DNA of 64,000 nucleotides from Amycolatopsis decaplanina DSM 44594 (GCF_000342005.1 NZ_AOHO01000072.1:1-64000); one strand, 5' to 3'. Positions 16,479-25,819 are shown, counted from the first letter of the stretch. Program-made: numbers and translations. The notes: a model not told the origin generated them from the sequence alone.

Positions 16479-16955
16479 TCAGCCACGGCCCCGCGCCCCC
16501 AGTACCGGCTGCCCGCCCGTCCCGCCGCGGAACTCCCTGTCCCACGGCCAGTTGCCGTGCTCGTCCTCGTAGACCAGTTGCAGGGCACGGAATTCTTCGC
16601 CGTACATGAGAACGGCGGTGAGCATGTGCGCCGACGGCGAACTGAGCGGAACGACCTCGAACGACGGCCACCCCACCGCGGCGGGCAGCACCTCCCCCGC
16701 TTCCGGCGGCCCCGACCGGACCGCCTGCTGGGCGAAATAATTCAGCAGCTGGCCGGATCTTCGCTCCCTCAGGCCGGTGACGACGAGTTCCGGCAGCCCG
16801 GCGTCGGTCAGCCCGACCGTGTACGCGAAGCCGGGTTGGACGATTCCGCGCTCGACCGTCTGCACCATCCAGCCGTACTTCCGGATCAGCGGACGGACCT
16901 CCTCGATGAGATAGTCGTCGCGGGTCTTCCCGGGGTTGTCGCAATGCCAGCACAT
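16479..16955 (-). CDS. DUF4262 domain protein
   Basis: The 158-residue protein begins MCWHCDNPGKTRDDYLIEEV. It contains FAYTVGLTDAGLPELVVTGL near residues 43-62 and ends with the LQLVYEDEHGNWPWD motif of the DUF4262 family. The function of the family is unknown. ATG 16955 is preceded by GGAGGAG at good spacing, and the CxxC just after the start is conserved in the family. It lies inside the catabolic island but is transcribed alone towards the GntR gene. No island operator sits in front of it, so it may be unrelated. Confidence 0.85.
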   Translation of the reverse strand: MCWHCDNPGKTRDDYLIEEVRPLIRKYGWMVQTVERGIVQPGFAYTVGLTDAGLPELVVTGLRERRSGQLLNYFAQQAVRSGPPEAGEVLPAAVGWPSFEVVPLSSPSAHMLTAVLMYGEEFRALQLVYEDEHGNWPWDREFRGGTGGQPVLGARGRG

Positions 16956-17265
16956 CGGCACTCCTCCAGTCGTCGAATCCGATGATCGACACTGTGCACC
17001 GGGGCACCGACAAAAACCCACGGCCCGGAGCGGCGAGCATGCGGCGAACGGACCTTTCGTGGCGGATTTCGCGCCGGGATTCCCTTTCGCAGCAACGTTT
17101 TACCTTGCTCTGGAAAATGAGTGGGTCGCGAACGCGAGTAGTACATGAAGGCCCCCTTCCTTGCGCTAGGCGCAAGGAAGGGGGCCTTCATGTACTACTG
17201 CCGCCCGAAACCATGAATGGACCGTTCATGACTTCCGGGACTTGACACGCCACTATGCGGATCGT
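16956..17265. other. Non-coding stretch with long hairpin
   Basis: These 310 bases contain no convincing gene. The left part must hold the promoter of the minus-strand DUF4262 gene. The middle holds a 29-bp perfect hairpin (17137-17199). At 17213-17229 there is an imperfect palindrome, ATGAATGG-A-CCGTTCAT, of unknown role. Confidence 0.6.
17137..17199. repeat. 29-bp perfect hairpin, TGAAGGCC family
   Basis: The arms at 17137-17165 and 17171-17199 are exact reverse complements around the loop CTAGG. The 31 bases from 17166 to 17196 recur exactly at 55573-55603. Its core TGAAGGCCCCCTTCC is shared in variant form with hairpins at 38063, 50632 and 55545. It may end transcription of the dehydrogenase pair that stops at 17266. 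Confidence 0.8.
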
Positions 17266-18339
17266 TCAAGATAGAGCGGCGACCACCGCGGACCCGAGTT
17301 CGGCGGTGGTGGACTTCCCGCCGAGATCAGGGGTCTGCACGATCCCCTCCTCGAGCACCTTTTCCACCGCGGCGCGCACGTCTTGTGCCGCGACGGTTTC
17401 CCCGAGATGGTCGAGCAGCATCGCCCCCGCCAGGATCTGCGCCACCGGATTCGCGATGCCCTGCCCGGCGATGTCGGGAGCGCTGCCGTGCACCGCCTCG
17501 AACATGGAAGGGAACTCACCGGTCGGATTGATGTTGCCCGAAGGTGCCATTCCGAGCCCGCCCGTCACGGCCGCCGCCAGGTCGCTCAGGATGTCACCGA
17601 AGAGATTGGAAGCGACCACGACGTCGAGCCGGTCCGGCGCCTGCACCATCCGCGCGGCGAGCGCGTCGACATGGCATTGTTCGGCGTGCACGTCGGGATA
17701 TTCCGAAGAGATTTCGGCGAAGATCTCGTCCCAGAACGGCATCGAGTGAATGAGCCCGTTGGACTTGGTGGCCGAACAGACCCGCCCCGTCCTCGTCTTC
17801 GCCAGTTCGAAGGCGTAGCGGATGATCCGCTCCACCCCGACTCGCGTGAACACGGATTCCTGTAAGACGAACTCGTTGCCTTGACCACGATTGTGCCTGC
17901 CGCCGATCTCCGAGTACTCGCCCTCGGAGTTCTCCCGGACGATCACCATCTCCAGTTCGTCGGCGCCGCGGCCCGCCAGTGCCGACGTCGTCCCCGGCAG
18001 CAGCCGGACCGGCCGCAGGTTGACGTACTGACCGAACGCACGCCGAACCGGAATGAGGAGACCCCACAACGAAACATGGTCCGGGACACCGGGAAAACCG
18101 ACGGCACCGAGAAAGATCCCGTCGAAAGGGGAAAGCCGCTCGATCCCGTCTTCCGGCATCATCGAGCCGGTCTTGGTGTACCGCTCACAACTCCAGTCGA
18201 ACTCCGTCCAGGACAAGGAGAAACCATGCGATGCCGCCGCGCCGTCGAGGACCTTGCGGGCCTCGACCGTCACGTCGACGCCGATCCCGTCGCCGGGAAT
18301 GCTCGCGATGCGATAGGAAGTCCCCGCTTGAGTAGTCAC
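17266..18339 (-). CDS. D-malate / tartrate dehydrogenase (isocitrate/isopropylmalate family)
   Basis: The 357-residue protein has the family opening YRIASIPGDGIGVDVTVEA, substrate-binding arginines in VRRAFGQYVNLRPVR, VRENSEGEYSEIGG and catalytic Lys/Asp in ATKSNGL and VVASNLFGDILSD. GNINPTGEFPSMFEAVHGSAPDIAG is typical of the tartrate dehydrogenase / D-malate dehydrogenase (DmlA) branch rather than LeuB. It oxidatively decarboxylates D-malate to pyruvate with NAD. With maleate-isomerase-like neighbours, a C4-diacid role is likely. GTG 18339 overlaps the stop of the upstream aldehyde dehydrogenase. Confidence 0.87.
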   Translation of the reverse strand: MTTQAGTSYRIASIPGDGIGVDVTVEARKVLDGAAASHGFSLSWTEFDWSCERYTKTGSMMPEDGIERLSPFDGIFLGAVGFPGVPDHVSLWGLLIPVRRAFGQYVNLRPVRLLPGTTSALAGRGADELEMVIVRENSEGEYSEIGGRHNRGQGNEFVLQESVFTRVGVERIIRYAFELAKTRTGRVCSATKSNGLIHSMPFWDEIFAEISSEYPDVHAEQCHVDALAARMVQAPDRLDVVVASNLFGDILSDLAAAVTGGLGMAPSGNINPTGEFPSMFEAVHGSAPDIAGQGIANPVAQILAGAMLLDHLGETVAAQDVRAAVEKVLEEGIVQTPDLGGKSTTAELGSAVVAALS

Positions 18340-19799
18340 AGAGCCACCGCGATGTACTTGGTCTCGAGGAACTCGTCGATGCCGACGGTGCCGCCCTCGC
18401 GACCGAGCCCGGACTGCTTGATCCCGCCGAACGGCGCCGCGGGATTCGAAACCAGTCCTTGGTTGAGGCCGATCATGCCGGCTTCAAGCCGTTCCGAGAC
18501 CCGCAGAGCCCGCTTGAGATCGGAGGTGTACACATAGGACACGAGGCCGAATTCGGTGTCGTTCGCCGCCGCGATGGCCTCGTCCTCACTGTCGAACGGA
18601 GTGATCGGGGCGACCGGGCCGAAGATCTCTTCCGAAGCGAGCCTGGCGTCCTTGGGCACGTCGGTGAGCACCGTGGCCTGATAGAAGTTACCCGGACCAT
18701 CCACAGCAGATCCACCGGTGAGGACGCGCGCTCCTCGCTCGGTGGCGTCGGAAACCAGGCCACTGACCTTCTCGACGGCTCCTTCGTCGATGAGGGGACC
18801 GACGACGACACCCTCCTCGGTGCCGCGCCCCATCGGCAGGGCCTCCATGCGCTCGGTGAGGCGCCGGGAGAACTCTTCGACGACGCCACGCTGGACGTAG
18901 AAGCGGTTCGCGGCCGTGCAGGCCTCACCGATGTTGCGCATCTTCGCGGTCATCGCACCTTCGATCGCCGCATCGAGGTCGGCGTCTTCGAAGACGAGGA
19001 AGGGGGCGTTGCCACCGAGTTCCATCGAAGTGCGGAGCACCTTGTCCGCGCACTGTTCCAGCAGCTTCCGTCCGACGCCGGTCGAACCGGTGAAAGACAG
19101 CTTCCGGGCACGGCCGTCCCGGATCAGCGGCTCCATCACTCCACCGGAGTCCGACGTCGTCAGCACGTTCAGCACGCCTTCCGGCAACCCCGCTTCGGCG
19201 AGGATCGCCGCGAGGGCCAACATCGAAAGGGGGGTCTGAGCAGCGGGCTTGATGACCATCGTGCAGCCGGCCGCGACCGCGGGCCCGATCTTGCGGGTGC
19301 CCATCGCCATCGGGAAGTTCCACGGCGTGATCAGCAGACACGGCCCGACGGGCTGCTTCGTCACGAGGAACCGGCCCGTCCCGTTGGGAGCGACGGCGTA
19401 ACCACCGTCGATCCGGACGGCTTCCTCCGCGAACCAGCGGAAGAACTCGGCCGCGTAGGTGATCTCGCCCTTCGATTCCGCGAGCGGTTTGCCCATCTCG
19501 AGGGTCATCAGCAGCGCGAGTTCGTCGGCGCGCTTGATCAGCAGCTCGTAGGCGCGACGCAGGATCTCACCGCGTTCACGCGGGGCGACGTTCGCCCAGT
19601 CGGCCTGTGCGGCGACGGCCGCGTCGAGCGCGCTGACACCGTCCGCCGGTGACGCGTCGGCCACCTCGCACAGGGTTTCGCCTGTCGAAGGGTCGAGAAC
19701 GGGGAAGGTCTTCCCGTCCGCGGCGGGCACCCACTTGCCGCCGATGAACAGTTCCTTGTCGACCGCCGTGACTACGCCGGCCTCACTGATCGAGCTCAT
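18336..19799 (-). CDS. NAD(P)-dependent succinate-semialdehyde dehydrogenase-type ALDH
   Basis: The 487-residue protein has full ALDH motifs: ITPWNFPMAMGTRKIGPAVA, FTGSTGVGRKLL, catalytic Glu in MELGGNAPF and Cys in IGEACTAANRF, and EEIFGPVAPI. It is closest in style to GabD-type semialdehyde dehydrogenases, though the usual GQTCVCANR is here GEACTAANR. It oxidises an aldehyde, probably the product of the divergent aminotransferase, to the acid. ATG 19799 follows GGAGGAG; the longer open frame crosses the operator. It is first in an operon with the D-malate dehydrogenase-like gene. Confidence 0.92.
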   Translation of the reverse strand: MSSISEAGVVTAVDKELFIGGKWVPAADGKTFPVLDPSTGETLCEVADASPADGVSALDAAVAAQADWANVAPRERGEILRRAYELLIKRADELALLMTLEMGKPLAESKGEITYAAEFFRWFAEEAVRIDGGYAVAPNGTGRFLVTKQPVGPCLLITPWNFPMAMGTRKIGPAVAAGCTMVIKPAAQTPLSMLALAAILAEAGLPEGVLNVLTTSDSGGVMEPLIRDGRARKLSFTGSTGVGRKLLEQCADKVLRTSMELGGNAPFLVFEDADLDAAIEGAMTAKMRNIGEACTAANRFYVQRGVVEEFSRRLTERMEALPMGRGTEEGVVVGPLIDEGAVEKVSGLVSDATERGARVLTGGSAVDGPGNFYQATVLTDVPKDARLASEEIFGPVAPITPFDSEDEAIAAANDTEFGLVSYVYTSDLKRALRVSERLEAGMIGLNQGLVSNPAAPFGGIKQSGLGREGGTVGIDEFLETKYIAVAL

Positions 19800-19840
19800 C
19801 CCAACGCTCCTCCATGTTGTCCCGAACGCCATGCTATGGA

Positions 19841-19854
19841 TATTGTCAACAATC
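19841..19854. promoter_or_regulatory. GntR operator 3 (divergent promoter)
   Basis: TATTGTCAACAATC differs from operator 1 in one base and keeps the ATTGT/ACAAT arms. An extra partial copy, CGACAAC, follows at 19854-19860. It lies between the divergent aldehyde dehydrogenase and aminotransferase genes and would control both operons. Confidence 0.72.
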
Positions 19855-19887
19855 GACAACAGCTCAGCCGACCTAGGAGCGCAGCCC

Positions 19888-21138
19888 ATGGCCCAGCTAT
19901 CACCGCTGCTCAAGCAGGCAACGCCGGTCGTGGTCGACCACGGTGAAGGGGTTTACCTCTACGACACCGAGGGCAAACGTCACCTGGATTTCACCGCCGG
20001 TATCGGCGTGACCAGCACCGGCCACTGTCACCCGCACGTGGTGAGCGCGGCGCGGGAACAGATCGGCAAACTCATCCACGGGCAGTACACGACGGTCATG
20101 CACAAGCCGATGCTGGAGCTGACCGAGAAGCTGGGCGCCGTCCTCCCGGAAGGCCTGGATTCCCTCTTCTACGCGAACTCCGGCAGCGAGGCGGTCGAGG
20201 CGGCGCTCCGGCTGTCGCGGCAGGCGACCAAGCGGCCCAACGTCATCGTCTTCCAGGGCGGGTTCCACGGCCGGACCGTCGCGGCGGCGACGATGACGAC
20301 GTCGGGCACCCGGTTCAGCGCCGGGATCTCGCCGCTCATGTCCGGCGTGCACGTCGCGCCCTTCCCATATGCCTTCCACTACGGCTGGGACGAGGAGACG
20401 GCGACGAAGTTCGCCCTGCGCGAGCTCGACTACCTGTTCGCGACGGTCTGCGCGCCGAACGAGACGGCCGCGTTCTTCATCGAGCCGGTGCTCGGCGAAG
20501 GCGGGTACGTCCCGGCGAATCCCGAGTTCCTGGCCGGGCTGCGGGAACGCGCCGACAAACACGGCATCCTGCTGGTGATGGACGAGATCCAGACCGGCTT
20601 CGGCCGGACGGGCAGGTTCTGGGGACACGAACACTTCGGGGTACGCCCGGACATCGTGCTCATCGCGAAAGGACTCGCGAGCGGGTTCCCCATCTCGGGT
20701 ATCGCCGCGTCGGAGGAACTGATGGCGAAGGCGCTCCCCGGTTCGCAGGGCGGGACCTACGGCGGTAACGCGGTGGCCTGTGCGGCGGCGATCGCCACGC
20801 TCGACGTGATCCAGCGGGAGGGTCTGGTCGAGAACGCCGCCGAACGAGGACGCCAGCTCCTGGAGGGCGTGCGGGTGATCGCGGACAAGTCGCCGTCGAT
20901 CGGCGACGTCCGCGGGCTGGGGCTGCTGGTCGGTTCCGAATTCACCACGCCGGACGGCGAACCGGACACCGCGAAGGCCCAGGCGGCCCAGAAAGCGGCG
21001 TCCGCCAACGGGTTGCTACTGCTGACGTGCGGGGCGTACATGAACGTCGTCCGGATGGTGCCGCCGCTGATCGTCGACTCCGAGCAGGTCGACGAGGCGC
21101 TGCGAATCTGGGGTGACGTCGTGGCGGGGGTCGAGTGA
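19888..21138 (+). CDS. Class III aminotransferase (4-aminobutyrate aminotransferase-like)
   Basis: The 416-residue PLP enzyme has the class III markers: FTAGIGVTSTGHCHPHVV, FANSGSEAVEAALRL-type (YANSGSEAVEAA), FQGGFHGRT, DEIQTGFGRTGRFW and the PLP lysine in VLIAKGLASGFPISG. It moves an amino group from an omega-amino acid to a 2-oxo acid, leaving a semialdehyde that the divergent dehydrogenase can oxidise. ATG 19888 follows TAGGAG at 19874-19879. It sits behind GntR operator 3 and overlaps the DUF3830 gene by one base. Confidence 0.92.
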   Translation: MAQLSPLLKQATPVVVDHGEGVYLYDTEGKRHLDFTAGIGVTSTGHCHPHVVSAAREQIGKLIHGQYTTVMHKPMLELTEKLGAVLPEGLDSLFYANSGSEAVEAALRLSRQATKRPNVIVFQGGFHGRTVAAATMTTSGTRFSAGISPLMSGVHVAPFPYAFHYGWDEETATKFALRELDYLFATVCAPNETAAFFIEPVLGEGGYVPANPEFLAGLRERADKHGILLVMDEIQTGFGRTGRFWGHEHFGVRPDIVLIAKGLASGFPISGIAASEELMAKALPGSQGGTYGGNAVACAAAIATLDVIQREGLVENAAERGRQLLEGVRVIADKSPSIGDVRGLGLLVGSEFTTPDGEPDTAKAQAAQKAASANGLLLLTCGAYMNVVRMVPPLIVDSEQVDEALRIWGDVVAGVE

Positions 21139-21635
21139 TGGCCCGCTACATCACGATCACGCTCGACAAGCGCGGGGTGTCCTGCCGGGCCCGGCTGCTC
21201 GACGCCGAAGCCCCGAGGACCTGCCGCGCGGTCTGGGACGCGTTGCCGCAGAGCGGTTCGGCCTACCACGCGAAGTACGCGCGCAACGAGGTCTACACGC
21301 TCGTGCCGCCCTTCGCCGAGCCGAAACCGGGCCGCGAAAACCCCACGGTGACACCGATTCCCGGAGATGTCGTGTACTTCGGTTTCGAGGCTTGGGAGAT
21401 CGGCAACCCGGCGTACGGCTACGACGAGGGCAGTGAGGCGCACAGCGATCAGGGCGCGACGGACCTCGCGATCTTCTACGGTCGCAACAATCTGCTGATC
21501 AACGGCGACGCGGGCTGGGTGCCCGGCAACGTGTTCGCGACGATCGAAGAGGGACTGGCCGAAATGGCGGAAGCCGCGCAGGACCTCTGGCTGCGAGGTG
21601 TCGAGGGCGAGACGCTTTCGTTCGCACGCGCGTGA
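21138..21635 (+). CDS. DUF3830 family protein (cyclophilin-like fold)
   Basis: The 165-residue protein fits DUF3830: ARYITITLDKRGVSCRARLL at the start, then CRAVWDALPQSGSAYHAKYA and a WVPGNVFATIEEGL end. The family has a cyclophilin-like barrel and unknown function. In other actinomycetes it often accompanies amidase or hydantoinase-type catabolic genes. ATG 21138 overlaps the aminotransferase stop (TGATG); GTG 21135 is an alternative. Membership of the same operon suggests a role in handling the same N-containing substrate, but no catalytic site can be assigned. Confidence 0.85.
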   Translation: MARYITITLDKRGVSCRARLLDAEAPRTCRAVWDALPQSGSAYHAKYARNEVYTLVPPFAEPKPGRENPTVTPIPGDVVYFGFEAWEIGNPAYGYDEGSEAHSDQGATDLAIFYGRNNLLINGDAGWVPGNVFATIEEGLAEMAEAAQDLWLRGVEGETLSFARA

Positions 21636-21695
21636 AACCCGTGGGCGGTGCGGGTTCCCACCCCCACCGCCCACGGGCCGGCACCCCTCCCTGGC

Positions 21696-22682
21696 CTACT
21701 GCCGCGCTTCGGTGAGCCGGTACTCGACGCCACCGACCTCTTCGCCGTGCTGGTCGACCTGTGTCACGTGGACGGTGTACTGCCCACCGGCCGCCTCGTC
21801 GCCGGCGGTGAAGCTCAGCCTGGCGTCCACCTGTTCGCCCGACTTGAACGTCAAACCGCTGATCCGTGCCTGCTGCGGGTTCACGATGGCCAGCTCGGTC
21901 TCGCCGACCCGTTCGATGCCCTCACCCTTCGCGCCACCTGCCCGCCAGCGTGCGGCGAGGTCGGGGCCGAGGTCGATGGTGATCCGCCCCGGGCCGGTGA
22001 ACGGCCTGCCCGGCTGGGTGAAGACGATGTCGCCGACCGCCGTGGGGTCGGGACCGTCCCAGCCGAACACGATCGGGCGGAGCACCGGGATCTTGATCTT
22101 GAACGGCACGGCGTTCACGTTGTGCCAGCCGATGTTGTTGTTCTTCCGCGCGTTGGTCGACGTGCTCAGGCCCTCGGTCGGCAGGTCGGTCGGCGAAAGC
22201 CATCGCGCCAGCAGGCAGAAGTGGGAGCCGATCGGGACCTTCCACGGGATGACGACCCGTTTGGTGCCGTAGGGCACGCTCACGTTGGTGGCCGAGCCGA
22301 TGTAGTTCCACTGGCTCGACCACTGGGCCACGGTGCCTTGCTTCGTGTAGTAGACCTGCAGCGTCCCCTTCTCGAGTCCGTCCCCGTACGGGCCGGGGTT
22401 GTTCAGCGTGACGTGGATGTAGGCGGTGCTCCCCTGGACGATCGGGTCGTCGGTGGCGCAGAGGACCGTCGCCGAGAAACACACCCGGATGTCGGGACTG
22501 GAGTAGAGCGAACCGGTCGAAGGCTCGAACCCGACGTCGGACGTGTTGTCCCGGATGAAGACGTCGCTCCGGGCCTCCGGCGCGGCTTGCACCGCCGGTG
22601 CGACACCCGCGAACAGCGTCGCGGCGGCCAAGACGGCCGAGGCGAGCAGCGTTCGGCGGCGCCGCGGATTCCTGCTGATCAT
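21696..22682 (-). CDS. Secreted protein of unknown function
   Basis: The 328-residue protein has a clear signal peptide: a RNPRRRR positive start, a hydrophobic ASAVLAAATLFAGVAPAV core and AQA-like cleavage near residue 33. The mature part is rich in beta-strand sequence, with DVFIRDNTSDVG and IRVCFSATVLCATDDPIV, then YIHVTLNNPGP like a CARDB/adhesin-type fold. I do not recognise a catalytic motif. ATG 22682 follows AAGGAGGGG. It is divergent from the SARP regulator, with 149 bases between, which suggests a functional link. Confidence 0.8.
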   Translation of the reverse strand: MISRNPRRRRTLLASAVLAAATLFAGVAPAVQAAPEARSDVFIRDNTSDVGFEPSTGSLYSSPDIRVCFSATVLCATDDPIVQGSTAYIHVTLNNPGPYGDGLEKGTLQVYYTKQGTVAQWSSQWNYIGSATNVSVPYGTKRVVIPWKVPIGSHFCLLARWLSPTDLPTEGLSTSTNARKNNNIGWHNVNAVPFKIKIPVLRPIVFGWDGPDPTAVGDIVFTQPGRPFTGPGRITIDLGPDLAARWRAGGAKGEGIERVGETELAIVNPQQARISGLTFKSGEQVDARLSFTAGDEAAGGQYTVHVTQVDQHGEEVGGVEYRLTEARQ

Positions 22683-22831
22683 GTTCCCCTCCTTGGGCGA
22701 AACATTCGACCCGTTGACCGTCGGCCAGGCCGGTTGTGGCGGGGTTGTGGAGATCGTGTGCCCTAATCGGCCGATTTCGGTGGGTCTCGGCCCGGATACG
22801 CTCACCGAGGTCACATGCCGGAGGGAGCAGG

Positions 22832-25819
22832 GTGCCCGGGCCAGGGGAACTACGGGTGCTGGGTCCGGTCGAAGCGATCGGACCCACCGGGCGGGCGGGG
22901 TTGCACGGCGCCCGCCAGCGAGCCGTGCTCGGCGTTCTCGCCCTGCACGCGGGCTCGGTCGTCCCGATCCCCCGGCTGGTCGACGTGCTCTGGGGTGAAG
23001 ATCCGCCGCGCACCGCGGTGAAGACCCTGCACAGCCATGTCGCCCGGATCCGGCAGGCGCTGGAGGACTGCGGGTTCCCGCCGGTCCTGCTGACGCGCAA
23101 GCCCGGGTACGTCCTGACGGTCGCACCGTCCTCTGTCGACGCTCTCCGCTTCGAAGAAGAACTTCGTGCCGCCAAGCGGAGCAATCCCGGTCCAGCGGTG
23201 GCGGCGTTGCGTGAGGCGTTGCGGCTCTGGCGCGGCGAAGCCTTCGCGGACGCCGAACTCGACGGCTGGGGCCAACGCGAGGTCGAACGGCTCCAGGAAC
23301 TGCGGCTGTCCGCCTGGGAAGAGCTCTGGGACGCCGAGCTCAGGCTCGGCGAACACGAGGAGGTCCTCCGGGAACTTCCGCGGCTACGGGCCGAGCAGCC
23401 GTACCGCGAACGGTTCGCCGCGCTGCACATGCTCGCCCTGCATCGCTGCGGGAGGCATGCCGAGGCACTGGAGACGTTCCAGGCCGTGCGCCGGGGGCTG
23501 GCCGACGAGTTCGGCGTCGATCCCGGCCCGGAACTGGTCGAACTGCACACGTCGATCCTGCGCCGCGCGCCCGAACTCGACGCGCCCGCGCGGGGTACCG
23601 CGCCCGCGCAACTCCCCGCCCGTGTCGGGCACTTCACCGGACGACAGCAGGAGCTCGCTTCACTCGACAGTCTCCTCGACGAAGCCGAGCCGCCGGTCGT
23701 GGTCATCTCCGGGGCGGCGGGGATGGGCAAATCCGCGCTGGCCGTGCAGTGGGCGCACCGCATCGCGGATCGCTTCCCCGACGGTCAGCTCTTCCTCGAC
23801 CTCGCCGGGCATCACCCGGACGAAGCAGTCTCGCCGGGTGACGCGCTCGCGCATCTGTCGCGTGGGCTCGGCCTCCCCGACGATCGGCTGCCCGACTCGA
23901 CGGCCGAACGCGCGGCGCTCTATCGCTCACTGCTGCACGGCAGGCGTTGCGTGATCGTCGCCGACAACGCGGGCGGCGTCGACCAGATCCTTCCGCTCGT
24001 CCCCGGCACGGCGAAGGCGATGCTGATCGTCACCAGCAGGCAGACCCTGGCCGCGCTCGGCAGCAGGCACGCCGTCCGCGTGTTCGCCCTCGACGCGCTG
24101 GCGGACCCGGAATCGATGACGCTGCTCACCCGGGTGCTGGGCGCCGACCGGGTCGCCCGCGAACCCGCGCAGGCCGCGCGCCTGGCCAGGCTGTGCGACG
24201 GGATGCCGCTGGCACTGCGGATCGCCGCCGCGCGCCTGACCGGTGAGCCGGGCCGTCCGATCGCGGAACTCACTGCGGAGCTGACCGGCGACGGCCGACT
24301 GGAAACCCTTGCGGTACAAGGAGATTCCCGGACGGTCAAAACCGTCCTCGCGAGCGCCTACCTGCCGCTGAACCGTGCTCCGGCTCAACTGTTCCGGCTG
24401 TCCGGGCTCATCCCGGGCCCCTCGTTCTGTTCGGCCCTCGGCAGCGCGCTGTGCGGGGTGCCCGCCGAGGCCGGCCGGACCGCAGTCGCCGAACTGGCCG
24501 CGGCGCACCTGATCACCCCTGCGGGCCCGGACCGCTATCGCCTCCACGATCTGATCCGCGACTTCGCCGTCGCGTGCGCCCGCGCCGACGAAACGACGTC
24601 AAGCCGCGCCGAGGCCGCGGACCGGCTGATCGACTGGTACCTGCACGTCGCCGCCGAGGCGAACAGGATCATCGATCCGAACCGCGATCTGGTCACCCCG
24701 GCGCTGCGTCACCCGCCGCCCGAGCGGCCGTTCCCGGCGGAAAGGCGTGCGGCGCTGGCGTTCCTGGGTGCCGAGCGCGCGAATCTGCTGCCCGTGGTGC
24801 GGTTCGCGCGCGAACACGGCCGCAACACCGCCGCCTGGCAGCTCACTTATCTGCTCACCAGTTTCTACGACACCATGGGTGGCTGGAACGAACGGATCGG
24901 GCTCTGCCGCGAAGGGGCCGCGGCGGCCGCCGAGCTCGACGATCCGTTGGCGGAGGCGGAAATGCTGCGCGCGCTGGGCGCGGCCTATTTCATGACACGC
25001 AGGCTGACCGACGCGCTCGAAACCAACGCCCGCGCGTTGAAGGCCGCCCGCGCGGCGGGCGATCTCGAAGGGGAAGGGCACATCTACAACAACACCGCGA
25101 ACGCCTACGCCGCCCTTCGCCGGTTCGACGAGGCGATCATCGCGTACCGGCTCGCCGTGGAGCGGTGCACCTCGGCGGGCAACCGGCTCGGGCGCGCGCT
25201 GTCCCAGCGCAACCTCGGCCACGCCTACATCCGCCGCGGCCAGCCGATGGACGGTCTCAGCCCGCTGACGGCCGCGCTGGAGACGTTCCGCGAACTCGGC
25301 AACGCCCGGCTGGAAGCCGCCACCCTGGACACGCTCGGCGAGGCCTACGAGGAACTCGGCGATCACGACGTCGCGCTGGACCATCTCGGCAAGGCGCTGG
25401 CCGCGTCCAGGGCGATCGGCGACCGTTGGCAGGAGTGGGAATCGCTGCTGCACGCCGGCCAGGTCCACCTCGCCCGCCTGGACTTCCGCGCCGCACGGGA
25501 CGATTTCGACCAAGCGCTGTTGATCAGCCGGGACGTCGGGAACCGGCACAGTGAGGCAGCCGCGCTCGACCGGCTCGGCCGAGCCCACCTCGGGCTCGGC
25601 GATCTGGTTGCGGCGCGGGAAAACCTCGAACGCGGCGTCGCGGTCCGGTCGGGCGTCCCGGATCCGTACGAGGAAGCTCATCTGCACCGCGACCTCGGCG
25701 ACCTCGAGGCGCGGTGCGGCGACACGGCCGCCGCGGCCGCCCACTGGGCTCGAGCGATCGAGCTGTACCGGCGGGCGAACGCGACGGCCGACGCCGACCT
25801 CGTCACCCGGCGGGGCTGA
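22832..25819 (+). CDS. SARP/AfsR-type regulator (wHTH-BTAD-NB-ARC-TPR)
   Basis: The 995-residue protein has four parts: a winged-helix OmpR-like DNA-binding domain (residues 5-95, ELRVLGPVEA and HSHVARIRQALED), a bacterial transcriptional activation domain (to about 245), an NB-ARC-type ATPase with Walker A GAAGMGKS at 294-301, and C-terminal tetratricopeptide repeats (about 680-980). This is the AfsR plan, whose members activate secondary metabolism or morphogenesis genes. GTG 22832 is preceded by GGAGGG at 22820-22825. It overlaps the convergent Calx-beta gene by 17 bases. No biosynthetic cluster is next to it, so its target is open. Confidence 0.93.
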   Translation: MPGPGELRVLGPVEAIGPTGRAGLHGARQRAVLGVLALHAGSVVPIPRLVDVLWGEDPPRTAVKTLHSHVARIRQALEDCGFPPVLLTRKPGYVLTVAPSSVDALRFEEELRAAKRSNPGPAVAALREALRLWRGEAFADAELDGWGQREVERLQELRLSAWEELWDAELRLGEHEEVLRELPRLRAEQPYRERFAALHMLALHRCGRHAEALETFQAVRRGLADEFGVDPGPELVELHTSILRRAPELDAPARGTAPAQLPARVGHFTGRQQELASLDSLLDEAEPPVVVISGAAGMGKSALAVQWAHRIADRFPDGQLFLDLAGHHPDEAVSPGDALAHLSRGLGLPDDRLPDSTAERAALYRSLLHGRRCVIVADNAGGVDQILPLVPGTAKAMLIVTSRQTLAALGSRHAVRVFALDALADPESMTLLTRVLGADRVAREPAQAARLARLCDGMPLALRIAAARLTGEPGRPIAELTAELTGDGRLETLAVQGDSRTVKTVLASAYLPLNRAPAQLFRLSGLIPGPSFCSALGSALCGVPAEAGRTAVAELAAAHLITPAGPDRYRLHDLIRDFAVACARADETTSSRAEAADRLIDWYLHVAAEANRIIDPNRDLVTPALRHPPPERPFPAERRAALAFLGAERANLLPVVRFAREHGRNTAAWQLTYLLTSFYDTMGGWNERIGLCREGAAAAAELDDPLAEAEMLRALGAAYFMTRRLTDALETNARALKAARAAGDLEGEGHIYNNTANAYAALRRFDEAIIAYRLAVERCTSAGNRLGRALSQRNLGHAYIRRGQPMDGLSPLTAALETFRELGNARLEAATLDTLGEAYEELGDHDVALDHLGKALAASRAIGDRWQEWESLLHAGQVHLARLDFRAARDDFDQALLISRDVGNRHSEAAALDRLGRAHLGLGDLVAARENLERGVAVRSGVPDPYEEAHLHRDLGDLEARCGDTAAAAAHWARAIELYRRANATADADLVTRRG

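Noticed and set aside
17242..17272. TTGACA and CAAGAT promoter-like boxes on the plus strand
   Set aside because: The spacing is 19 bases, and nothing downstream on the plus strand looks like a gene; it would only read into the antisense of the D-malate dehydrogenase-like gene.
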